DNA of 64,000 nucleotides from Desulfitobacterium dichloroeliminans LMG P-21439 (GTDB lineage Bacteria > Bacillota > Desulfitobacteriia > Desulfitobacteriales > Desulfitobacteriaceae), in the NCBI RefSeq assembly GCF_000243135.2, contig NC_019903.1:2394001-2458000 (forward strand). The letters run 5' to 3'. A model generated the notes under the pieces. That model saw nothing but the letters and a program-made list of their open reading frames with translations, did not search any database and was not told where the DNA came from. Shown here piece by piece: positions 25,493-32,139 of this stretch. Numbering within the stretch: position 1 is the stretch's first letter; each line of letters begins with the position of its first letter. The position numbers and the translations under genes are program-made.

Positions 25493-26259
25493 GTTTCCTT
25501 TTTCAGACGGATGATTAAAGAGAAATATCCCCCAATCGTTGCTAAGACTTTCATTTTGCTCTTGCCTTGTTTCTTCTCATAATGCAAATCAAAAGGAATC
25601 TCCCTGATATCATGACAATAGTTCACAACTTTTACTAAGAGCTCCACCATGCCGGCAAAGCTACGACTCTCAATCAGTTCCTCATCATAAATAAGATAGG
25701 TATTTTCTAAGATAGAGGCCCGATAAGCTCGGTAACCACAGGAATAATCCTTAAGTCCCTCAACAGGGAAAAAGCGCCCCATCACTTGTCCTGCACCCCA
25801 AGAGAGTAGCTTTCGCAGTGGATGAAGACCATATTGATTGCCACCGAGCGCATAACGAGAGGCTACCACTAAATCAGCTCCGAGGTTAATCTGTTCCACC
25901 ATGAGGGGGATGCGGTCCGCAGGATGAGTATTATCGGCATCCATTGTAAGGATGATATCGTGGTAGTAGTCTTTTTCCCACACCAGGCCTTCCTTAGGCA
26001 GATTTCTCCGCAAATGGAAGGCCTGCTTAAATCCTGTCATTAAGCTACCACCCAATCCTTTGTTTTCCGGATGGGATACAACACGGACTTGAGGGTAGTT
26101 GCGAGCGTAAGCTTGAGCAATTTGCAGCGTTTGGTCGGTGCTGGCATCATTGACCACAATAATCTGGGTGGGAATGTTCCGACAAGCCTCACGTATATCA
26201 TCAAGCAATATTCTAAGTGCTGCTTCTTCATTGTAAGCGGGTAAGACGACAAAAAGCAT
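25462..26259 (-). CDS. family 2 glycosyltransferase, polyprenyl-phosphate sugar synthase type
   Basis: A GT-A fold is evident: VLPAYNEEAALRILLDDI at the N-terminus, IIVVNDASTDQT near 35, and the metal-binding DADNTHP motif near 108. The sequence follows the dolichol-phosphate mannosyltransferase pattern (DYSCGYRAYR near 170) and has no C-terminal membrane helices. It likely transfers a sugar from a nucleotide donor to undecaprenyl phosphate for use by the overlapping membrane transferase gene. It sits 43 bp after spmB, so it may be read from the sporulation operon. Confidence 0.87.
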   Translation of the reverse strand: MLFVVLPAYNEEAALRILLDDIREACRNIPTQIIVVNDASTDQTLQIAQAYARNYPQVRVVSHPENKGLGGSLMTGFKQAFHLRRNLPKEGLVWEKDYYHDIILTMDADNTHPADRIPLMVEQINLGADLVVASRYALGGNQYGLHPLRKLLSWGAGQVMGRFFPVEGLKDYSCGYRAYRASILENTYLIYDEELIESRSFAGMVELLVKVVNYCHDIREIPFDLHYEKKQGKSKMKVLATIGGYFSLIIRLKKETWGWVEWVRE

Positions 26260-26302
26260 ACCAAGGCCCTCCTTATCCTCCTTAGTATGCTCAAGGAATT
26301 AC

Positions 26303-26842
26303 TTAATAAAACATTTTATGAACAATCCAAAGGGAAGCAATCAGCCCAGTCAAGTCAGCTAGGAGGCCCAACTTAAGGGCATAGCGGTATTTCTTAATAC
26401 CCACCGAGCCAAAATATACAGTTAGAACAAAAAAAGTAGTATCCGTGCTGCCTTGAAGTGTCGAAGCTAGTCGGCCAATGAAGGAGTCCGGACCATATTG
26501 ATTGATCAATTGGGTCGCTACTCCTAAGGCTCCCGAGCCGCTCAGAGGTCGCATTACTGCCAAGGGGATAATTGCAGTCAGCTCTGGATCCAAGCCCAAA
26601 ACTATTAAGACGGGTTCCAGCAGTTGGGCTAGGATCTCTAGTGCTCCAGAATCGACAAAAATACGGATGGACACAAGCATGCCCACGAGAAAGGGCAGAA
26701 TGCGAATTGCCGTTCTAAAGCCTTCTTCTGCCCCTGTGACAAAGGATTCATAAACCGGGACCTTGCGCAGATAAGCAATTATAGGAATGATCAGCAATAA
26801 GCATGGAATTGCCCAACGGGAGATCTCGGCAATGAAACTCAT
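26303..26842 (-). CDS. spmB: spore maturation protein B
   Basis: SpmB is a polytopic membrane protein needed, with SpmA, for proper dehydration of the spore core. The 179-residue protein has four or five hydrophobic segments and the nucleoside-transporter-gate-like pattern. Family features include VMRPLSGSGALGVATQLI and GSTDTTFFVLTVYFGSVGIKK. It overlaps spmA by 4 bp (ATGA), so the two are translationally coupled. In B. subtilis the pair is expressed in the mother cell late in sporulation; a promoter of that type was not clear here. Confidence 0.93.
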   Translation of the reverse strand: MSFIAEISRWAIPCLLLIIPIIAYLRKVPVYESFVTGAEEGFRTAIRILPFLVGMLVSIRIFVDSGALEILAQLLEPVLIVLGLDPELTAIIPLAVMRPLSGSGALGVATQLINQYGPDSFIGRLASTLQGSTDTTFFVLTVYFGSVGIKKYRYALKLGLLADLTGLIASLWIVHKMFY

Positions 26843-27420
26843 GATTTCGACCTCCGCCGTATTAGATAATCGGCTGTGATTGCCAGAGTCATGGCACAGC
26901 CTGTCGCAATAATAGTAGGGCCGATAATCTCTGTGGGATTAACGGACTGGGCTTTCATGCGTATTGCTATGATTGTCGCCGGAATCAACGTGATACAAGA
27001 GGTGTTCAAGGCAAGGAATGTTATCATGGCTGGGCTGGCTGTATCCGGATGGGGGTTTTCTTTCTGCAACTCTTGCATGGCCTTAAGGCCAAACGGCGTT
27101 GCCGCATTCCCCAATCCCAAGACATTAGCACTTAAATTCATGATAATAGCGCCAAGTGCCGGACTGTCCTCGCGAAGTGTCGGGAATAACCTACGAATCG
27201 CCGGCCCAAAAAAGCGAGCTAGGGCTTTTATGAAGCCCGCATCTTCGGCTAGCTTCATAAGTCCCAGCCATAAACTCATAACACCTATGAGTCCGAAAGC
27301 CGTCTCGACACCCAATTCTGCAGCTGCCATGGCCGACTCCGTAACGACTTCGATTCTTCCATTAAGGGCGGCCACGATTATGCCTGTAACAAGCATGAAC
27401 AACCAGATGGCATTAACCAT
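26839..27420 (-). CDS. spmA: spore maturation protein A
   Basis: SpmA works with SpmB in the spore membrane to reach full core dehydration and heat resistance. The 193-residue protein has several membrane helices and the family motifs GVMSLWLGLMKLAEDAG, NLSANVLGLGNAATPFGLKAM and FLALNTSCITLIPATII. It starts at ATG 27420 behind a GGAGGGGAG site. It lies about 200 bp after ytfJ, beyond a terminator, so it probably has its own promoter between 27430 and 27600, where two hairpins occur. Confidence 0.94.
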   Translation of the reverse strand: MVNAIWLFMLVTGIIVAALNGRIEVVTESAMAAAELGVETAFGLIGVMSLWLGLMKLAEDAGFIKALARFFGPAIRRLFPTLREDSPALGAIIMNLSANVLGLGNAATPFGLKAMQELQKENPHPDTASPAMITFLALNTSCITLIPATIIAIRMKAQSVNPTEIIGPTIIATGCAMTLAITADYLIRRRSKS

Positions 27421-27494
27421 GTCCTCCCCTCCTTGTCAAATATTTATGACAGAAGATGGGGGTTTAGACCTCAACACATTTATCTCTATAATTG

Positions 27495-27530
27495 ATAAAA
27501 AACGCCTGAAATATTTAAATTTCAGGCGTT
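27495..27530 (-). terminator. terminator of ytfJ
   Basis: Arms AACGCCTGAAAT and ATTTCAGGCGTT with a 6-nt loop, followed by TTTTTTA on the minus strand. Confidence 0.85.
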
Positions 27531-27540
27531 TTCTTGGACA

Positions 27541-27590
27541 CTGCGTTTTTACGCAGAAATGTCAAATTTCGCACTGGTGCGAAATTTGAC
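27541..27590. repeat. two adjacent perfect hairpins between ytfJ and its terminator
   Basis: The first has arms CTGCGT/ACGCAG around TTTT (27541-27556). The second has 13-base arms GTCAAATTTCGCA/TGCGAAATTTGAC around CTGG (27561-27590). Neither has a flanking T-run. They could be a REP-like dispersed element or an RNA structure. Confidence 0.6.
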
Positions 27591-27617
27591 ATGCCCAACT
27601 CGTCTTGGAAGCTTGTC

Positions 27618-28064
27618 TCAATGATCAAGAATGATGATATCTTCCTTGTCCAGATGATCTTTTGGCTTCTCTTTCCTTATCATGCCCGATAGTTTATCCA
27701 TCAAATTCGGAATCTCATCGAACAAGCGGTCTATAACCACATTGTGATCGATAGGCAGTAGACGTATTTGTCCATGTCCCACAACCAAGAAGCCAACCGG
27801 TTGAACCGATACCCCGGCGCCGCTACCTCCGCCAAAGGGGAATGCTGTCGGTTTTTCTTTCTTATCCCCCTCATCTCTATCCCCTTCTGGAGGAGCAAAT
27901 TCGCTACCTCCTGCCGCAAATCCACAACACACTCTGGATACCGGAATAATCACCGAACCATCCGGAGATTCAACAGGATCCCCTATAATCGTATTGACAT
28001 CTACCATGGCTTGAATGCTTTCCATAGCACTCTTCATCAATACCTCAATGGGATGATTTCCCAT
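27618..28064 (-). CDS. ytfJ: spore protein YtfJ/GerW
   Basis: YtfJ (GerW) is a forespore-expressed protein needed for spore germination in Bacillus. The family pattern is clear: MGNHPIEVLMKSAMESIQAMVDVNTIIGDPVESPDGSVIIPVSRV at the N-terminus, then a glycine-rich FPFGGGSGAGVSVQPVGFLVV loop. I start it at ATG 28064, nine bases after AAAGGGG; the longer frame would add 25 residues with no family match. It follows the DUF2953 gene by 71 bp, mirroring the ytfI-ytfJ pair of Bacillus. Confidence 0.92.
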   Translation of the reverse strand: MGNHPIEVLMKSAMESIQAMVDVNTIIGDPVESPDGSVIIPVSRVCCGFAAGGSEFAPPEGDRDEGDKKEKPTAFPFGGGSGAGVSVQPVGFLVVGHGQIRLLPIDHNVVIDRLFDEIPNLMDKLSGMIRKEKPKDHLDKEDIIILDH

Positions 28065-28135
28065 ATTCATCCACCCCTTTATCATTTCATTTATATTTAC
28101 AATATGGACATTTTGAGGCATTAATATGCATATAT

Positions 28136-28783
28136 TCACCTTAAAATTCTTCTAAGGAAAATACGCGACAAGTCCCAGCCTGCCAGCATAATATGGGCGA
28201 TGCGCAGATGAAAGCTGCATTGGATATCACAGCTGAAGCCTGGTTTTTTAAATTGAGGCGTCACCATGATTCGAGGTTCTTGAGTATCCATAGTAATTTG
28301 GTTGTACATCCTAGACAAAGAATATCCTATCATCCCCCAGAAGCTACCCGCTACTATGGCTGTTGTCGCAGGGTTTTCATGACCATACTCTATCTCCCAA
28401 TCAAAAGAGGTACAATGAATACCACGATAAAACTTCTTCTTCACCCGCTTAAACTCGATGATTAAAGAGGGGATATCGGGAAAAAGTTCGTAGAGAAATC
28501 CTATCCGCAGATACCGAACTTTCAGGGCTTGAAAGCCCACTCTTTTCTCCCCTGTTGGAGCTTCTGTTTCCTGTGTAGTTTCAATGATTGGCCCATCTTC
28601 CCATGCTAATTGGACTGTTGGGATACTCATGTTGAATTTCCACAAACCTCTACAAGCGGAAAGTTCAACTTCAATATCGTCATTTTCTTCGTAGCGGCGA
28701 TATCGAAAGTCTAACTTTGCATGTATCCATAGGATTACACCTAACCAGAGTAAGGCCGCGACCAAGAGTGCTAAAATCTGCAC
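28136..28783 (-). CDS. DUF2953 protein (YtfI-like)
   Basis: One N-terminal membrane segment (MQILALLVAALLWLGVILWIHAKL) is followed by a domain of about 190 residues that matches the DUF2953 pattern, with the N-terminal KLDFRYRRYEENDDIEVELS strand region and a C-terminal amphipathic end. Family members sit next to ytfJ in many spore formers and are taken to be sporulation proteins, but the molecular function is not known. It lies 204 bp after scpB, beyond a terminator, so it should have its own promoter. Confidence 0.8.
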   Translation of the reverse strand: MQILALLVAALLWLGVILWIHAKLDFRYRRYEENDDIEVELSACRGLWKFNMSIPTVQLAWEDGPIIETTQETEAPTGEKRVGFQALKVRYLRIGFLYELFPDIPSLIIEFKRVKKKFYRGIHCTSFDWEIEYGHENPATTAIVAGSFWGMIGYSLSRMYNQITMDTQEPRIMVTPQFKKPGFSCDIQCSFHLRIAHIMLAGWDLSRIFLRRILR

Positions 28784-28883
28784 GCTAATCCCTCCGAGAA
28801 TTTTCCTAAAAACTTAGGATGCCCCGAAAAGGTATATTTATACGTCATCTAGGGGGTGCCGTTCACTATAAGGGGAGCATCTC

Positions 28884-28907
28884 AAATCGGTACGCGCGTA
28901 GCGATTT
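28884..28907. promoter_or_regulatory. 24-nt imperfect palindrome upstream of the DUF2953 gene
   Basis: AAATCG-G-TACGCGCGTA-G-CGATTT is symmetrical except for one mismatched pair. It sits just after the scpB terminator and about 100 bp before the DUF2953 start, so it could be an operator. Confidence 0.4.
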
Positions 28908-28916
28908 GCGGACACG

Positions 28917-28962
28917 CAAAAAAGAGGCTATCACAACAGAATAGTTCATAAGTGACGGCCTC
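28917..28962 (-). terminator. terminator of the trpS-scpAB block
   Basis: Arms GAGGC-TCAC and GTGA-GCCTC with a small internal mismatch, followed by six T residues on the minus strand, 25 bp after scpB. Confidence 0.8.
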
Positions 28963-28987
28963 TCAAATCTATATATCTATCGCAAAA

Positions 28988-29629
28988 TCAATCCTCTAAT
29001 GGTTCGAAAGTCTTCTCTTCGCCGAGCCCCTCTGCTGGCTCCTCTATAGAATCCTCAATAGAATCCTCTATGTACTCATCTGCTAATCCTTCAGCCAGAG
29101 CAACTTCCCTCATACTCTCAAAATTCAATTGCGGCAATTCCTCAATCGATTTAAGACCAAAGTGAATCAGAAATTGTTCCGTGGTTCCATAAAGAATGGG
29201 ACGTCCCGGACCTTCTTTACGGCCCACCTCTTTCACTAAGCCCTTTTCTACTAAAGTTGCCAAGGCTCGATCAGATTGCACTCCCCGAATAAAGTCCACT
29301 TCACCTTTGGTGACCGGTTGTTTATAGGCGATTATGGCTAACACCTCTAACGCAGCACCCGACAATCCTTGGGCGGGCTGAAGATATAAGCTCTCGATAA
29401 AAGCTGACATCTCTGGTTTGGTCCCAAGCTTATACCCCCCGTTCACCTCAACAAGATTAACTCCGTTTGAGGGTGATGCATAGCGTTGCTTAAGCTCATA
29501 GAGTATTTCTGCTATTTCTTTGATACTTAACTGAAGGATTTCCGCTAAACGCTCCTTAGTCAAGGGATGATCGGCAACAAATAATAGCGCTTCGACCCCC
29601 GCAATTTCTCTTTCTCGAAACAACATCAT
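28988..29629 (-). CDS. scpB: segregation and condensation protein B
   Basis: ScpB is the winged-helix subunit of the Smc-ScpA-ScpB condensin that organises and segregates the chromosome. The family core is clear: REIAGVEALLFVADHPLTKERLAEIL, then LEVLAIIAYKQPVTKGEVDFIRGVQSDRAL and KEGPGRPILYGTTEQFLIHFGL. A repetitive acidic tail follows (EDSIEDSIEEPAEG). The start is one of two tandem ATGs at 29629/29626, a few bases after AGGGGAG and just past the scpA stop. The longer frame overlapping scpA is not supported. Confidence 0.94.
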   Translation of the reverse strand: MMLFREREIAGVEALLFVADHPLTKERLAEILQLSIKEIAEILYELKQRYASPSNGVNLVEVNGGYKLGTKPEMSAFIESLYLQPAQGLSGAALEVLAIIAYKQPVTKGEVDFIRGVQSDRALATLVEKGLVKEVGRKEGPGRPILYGTTEQFLIHFGLKSIEELPQLNFESMREVALAEGLADEYIEDSIEDSIEEPAEGLGEEKTFEPLED

Positions 29630-29630
29630 C

Positions 29631-30416
29631 CTACTCCCCTTCAGTAAACTCCCAAGCCTTTTCGGTTGGGAATAAAAAGATCTCCTCATTCTGCGAGCTT
29701 TGTTCACAATGAATTTTTCCGGATTTTAATAGCTCGAGCAAGGCCAAGAAGGAGACAATAATCTCCATACGCTTTGTGCCACGAATCAATTGGCTAAAAC
29801 GAATACCTCGCGGCTGTAGAATGACTCGGCGCAGTACATCATCGACCATCATCTCAATTGGAATCTCGTCCGGTTCAACGGTCCTAATCTCTTCACCTTG
29901 CTCCGCTCGTTCAATGATTCGCTGAAAGGCCTGCCACAAAGCGTCAAATTGCACCCCATCTTGGGGGTCAACCACAGGGAATTGGCTGCGGATCTCTTCG
30001 ACATCGACTTCGCGAAAGTACCTGAGACCTGAAGAAATCTGGATATCTCCCAAGGTTTCAGCAGCCTGCTTAAAAGCCCGGTAAGCTAAGAGCCGTTCCA
30101 CTAACTCTTGTCTGGGGTCCACTTCTTCCTCTTCAGGAATATCCTTCACTGGCTTAGGCAGTAGATATCGAGACTTAATTTGCAGAAGCTGGGCAACTAA
30201 GACTAAAAACTCACTGGTCACTTCCATATCGAGATTTTCCATTTGACGCACTACTTGAATGAATTGATCGGTGATTTTGGCAATAGGAATATCATAGATG
30301 TCTACTTTTTCTTGTTGAATTAGGTGGAGCAATAGATCCATTGGACCTTGAAAGGCCGGTAGCTCCACATAAGGAACGGAGATTGTGCTGTGGTTTAGGG
30401 ACGCTCCTCCGCTCAT
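29631..30416 (-). CDS. scpA: segregation and condensation protein A
   Basis: ScpA is the kleisin that bridges the Smc heads in bacterial condensin. The 261-residue protein opens with the family sequence VELPAFQGPMDLLLHLIQQEKVDIYDIPIA, which holds the Smc-neck-binding helix region. It then has LLVAQLLQIKSRYLLP. The C-terminal winged helix (FLALLELLKSGKIHCEQSSQNEEIFLFP) binds the other Smc head. It overlaps trpS by 4 bp and runs directly into scpB, so the three genes are cotranscribed. Confidence 0.95.
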   Translation of the reverse strand: MSGGASLNHSTISVPYVELPAFQGPMDLLLHLIQQEKVDIYDIPIAKITDQFIQVVRQMENLDMEVTSEFLVLVAQLLQIKSRYLLPKPVKDIPEEEEVDPRQELVERLLAYRAFKQAAETLGDIQISSGLRYFREVDVEEIRSQFPVVDPQDGVQFDALWQAFQRIIERAEQGEEIRTVEPDEIPIEMMVDDVLRRVILQPRGIRFSQLIRGTKRMEIIVSFLALLELLKSGKIHCEQSSQNEEIFLFPTEKAWEFTEGE

Positions 30417-31393
30417 CTTAGCCCCATCATTTGACGAACTTCTTTCATGGTTTCTTGGGTTTTGCGACGAGCTTGTTCAGCTCCCTGTTCTAAGACTTTT
30501 TCAACCTTACCGGGCTCTTCCCAGACAGCGCGTCGTTCACGGAATGGGTTCAACAGCTTGTCAAGGTTTTCGGCCAAATGACGTTTACAGGCCACGCAAC
30601 CGATTTTTCCGCCTCGACAGCTATCTTCTACTTGTGCTACTTCAGGTGTATAGATCTGATGAAATTTATAGACCACACAGACTTCAGGGTGCCCCGGGTC
30701 ATCCTTACGCAAACGGGCCGGATCGGTCACCATCTGTTGAACTTTACTTTTTATTTCGTCTGTAGAAGCGGTTAAGGAAATAGTATTATTATAGCTCTTA
30801 CTCATTTTACGACCATCAACCCCGGGTAAAAGAGCAACTTTACCGATGAGCGCCTTGGGCTCCGGAAATACAGTGCCATAGATATGATTAAACCGCCGCG
30901 CGATTTCGCGGCAGAGTTCAACATGGGGAATCTGATCTTCCCCAACCGGTACAGTGTCCGCTTTATAAACCAAGATATCCGCTGCCATCAAAAGAGGATA
31001 CCCCAAAAATCCATAAGTGGACAGATCCTTTCCCCCATCTTTCCCTAGCTGTTGCATTTGATCTTTATAGGTTGGCACCCGCTCTAACCAAGAAAGAGGG
31101 GTTATCATAGATAAAAGAAGATGAAGCTCCGCATGTTCCTGGACGTGCGATTGAATGAATACAGCCGCCTTATCCGGATCGATTCCCACGCTAAGCCAAT
31201 CCAAAGCTATTTCTCGATTTAATGATTTAAAATCCAAATGATCCTCATATCCTGTGGTCAACGCATGTTGATCCACAATACCGAAATAACTCTCATATTC
31301 GGTTTGTAGCTTGACCCAATTCTGAATCACGCTAAGATGGCCAATATGCAAGCTCCCGGTAGGTCGCATGCCACTAAAAATTCTTCCCTTCAC
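30413..31393 (-). CDS. trpS: tryptophanyl-tRNA synthetase
   Basis: TrpS charges tRNA-Trp with tryptophan. The class I signatures are present: the HIGH variant GSLHIGHLSVIQNW near residue 14 and KMSKS near 196. The TrpRS pattern FSGMRPTGSLHIGH and the LLMAADILVYKADTVPVGEDQ segment confirm the specificity. At 326 residues it is full length. A CRGGKIGCVACKR segment adds two cysteine pairs (C-x5-C-x2-C) near 258-267, seen in some clostridial TrpRS. No T-box leader is present in the 90 bp upstream, so regulation by that route is not indicated. Confidence 0.96.
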   Translation of the reverse strand: MKGRIFSGMRPTGSLHIGHLSVIQNWVKLQTEYESYFGIVDQHALTTGYEDHLDFKSLNREIALDWLSVGIDPDKAAVFIQSHVQEHAELHLLLSMITPLSWLERVPTYKDQMQQLGKDGGKDLSTYGFLGYPLLMAADILVYKADTVPVGEDQIPHVELCREIARRFNHIYGTVFPEPKALIGKVALLPGVDGRKMSKSYNNTISLTASTDEIKSKVQQMVTDPARLRKDDPGHPEVCVVYKFHQIYTPEVAQVEDSCRGGKIGCVACKRHLAENLDKLLNPFRERRAVWEEPGKVEKVLEQGAEQARRKTQETMKEVRQMMGLR

Positions 31394-31482
31394 TTATAAG
31401 ACCCCTTTCAAGGATAGCTATTATATTAATAAGTCAATTGTATTATAGGCCAAAATACTCACCCTGCCCAGTAGAACACCGT

Positions 31483-32127
31483 TTACCCAATAAAAGGCGA
31501 GAGCAAAAATATAGCGGTATCACGATAGAAAGCATAGAGCCCTGATACAACAGGACGAAGGAACGCCCCTAAGAAGTTAGTAAAGAGTATTATAACCAAA
31601 ATAAACATACCATAAGTCTCCAAGGTGTTGAGTACATTACTATACTTCCGTGGTACAACCCCTCTTAAGATCGAAAACCCATCTAATGGTGGGATGGGAA
31701 GCATATTAAACACGCCTAGACCTAAATTCAGCACAACTACGGCCCTGAATAGTTGTGAGATTGTGTTCGACCATGATGAATCTCCAAGGAATGCCAAGGT
31801 AATAATCCAAAGGAACATGGCCAAAAAAGCAACCACAAGGTTAGACAAGGGGCCAGCAATGGATACCAAGATTCTCCCACGTTCTTTATTCCCTTTGAAA
31901 TAATGAGGCTGTGTCTGTACCGGTTTTGCCCAACCAAAAGAATAAAGCACCGCCATAAGGGTTCCGAATATATCCAGATGAACAAAAGGGTTCATGGTTA
32001 GTCGACCTTGACTCCTGGGAGTCGGATCCCCTAAGCGATCAGCAACCCAGGCATGGGCGTATTCATGAAAAGCAAATCCAATAAGCAAAGCCGGTATGTT
32101 GGCAATAATCGTCGTAAAATTGAACAA
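31483..32127 (-). CDS. site-2 protease (M50) family membrane metalloprotease
   Basis: The 214-residue membrane protein has the zinc-binding HEYAHAWVADRLGD motif near residue 21 and the third-ligand motif LPIPPLDGFSIL near 145, with five or six hydrophobic segments. It belongs to the small soluble-domain-free M50B group (YwhC/SpoIVFB-like) common in Firmicutes. It lies 12 bp after the tRNA nucleotidyltransferase gene and upstream of trpS, as in many clostridia. Because SpoIVFB activates sigma-K, a sporulation role could be suspected, but the standard spoIVFA partner is missing, so I leave it as a general site-2 protease. Confidence 0.88.
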   Translation of the reverse strand: MFNFTTIIANIPALLIGFAFHEYAHAWVADRLGDPTPRSQGRLTMNPFVHLDIFGTLMAVLYSFGWAKPVQTQPHYFKGNKERGRILVSIAGPLSNLVVAFLAMFLWIITLAFLGDSSWSNTISQLFRAVVVLNLGLGVFNMLPIPPLDGFSILRGVVPRKYSNVLNTLETYGMFILVIILFTNFLGAFLRPVVSGLYAFYRDTAIFLLSPFIG

Positions 32128-32139
32128 TGATGTTCCCCC

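Noticed and set aside
26876-27589. Plus-strand frame of 237 codons antisense to spmA
   Set aside because: It is the mirror frame of a clear membrane protein gene, has no ribosome binding site and runs through the ytfJ terminator and hairpins.
31394-31482. Possible T-box leader for trpS
   Set aside because: The gap is only about 90 bp and lacks the AGGGTGG T-box core and a terminator.
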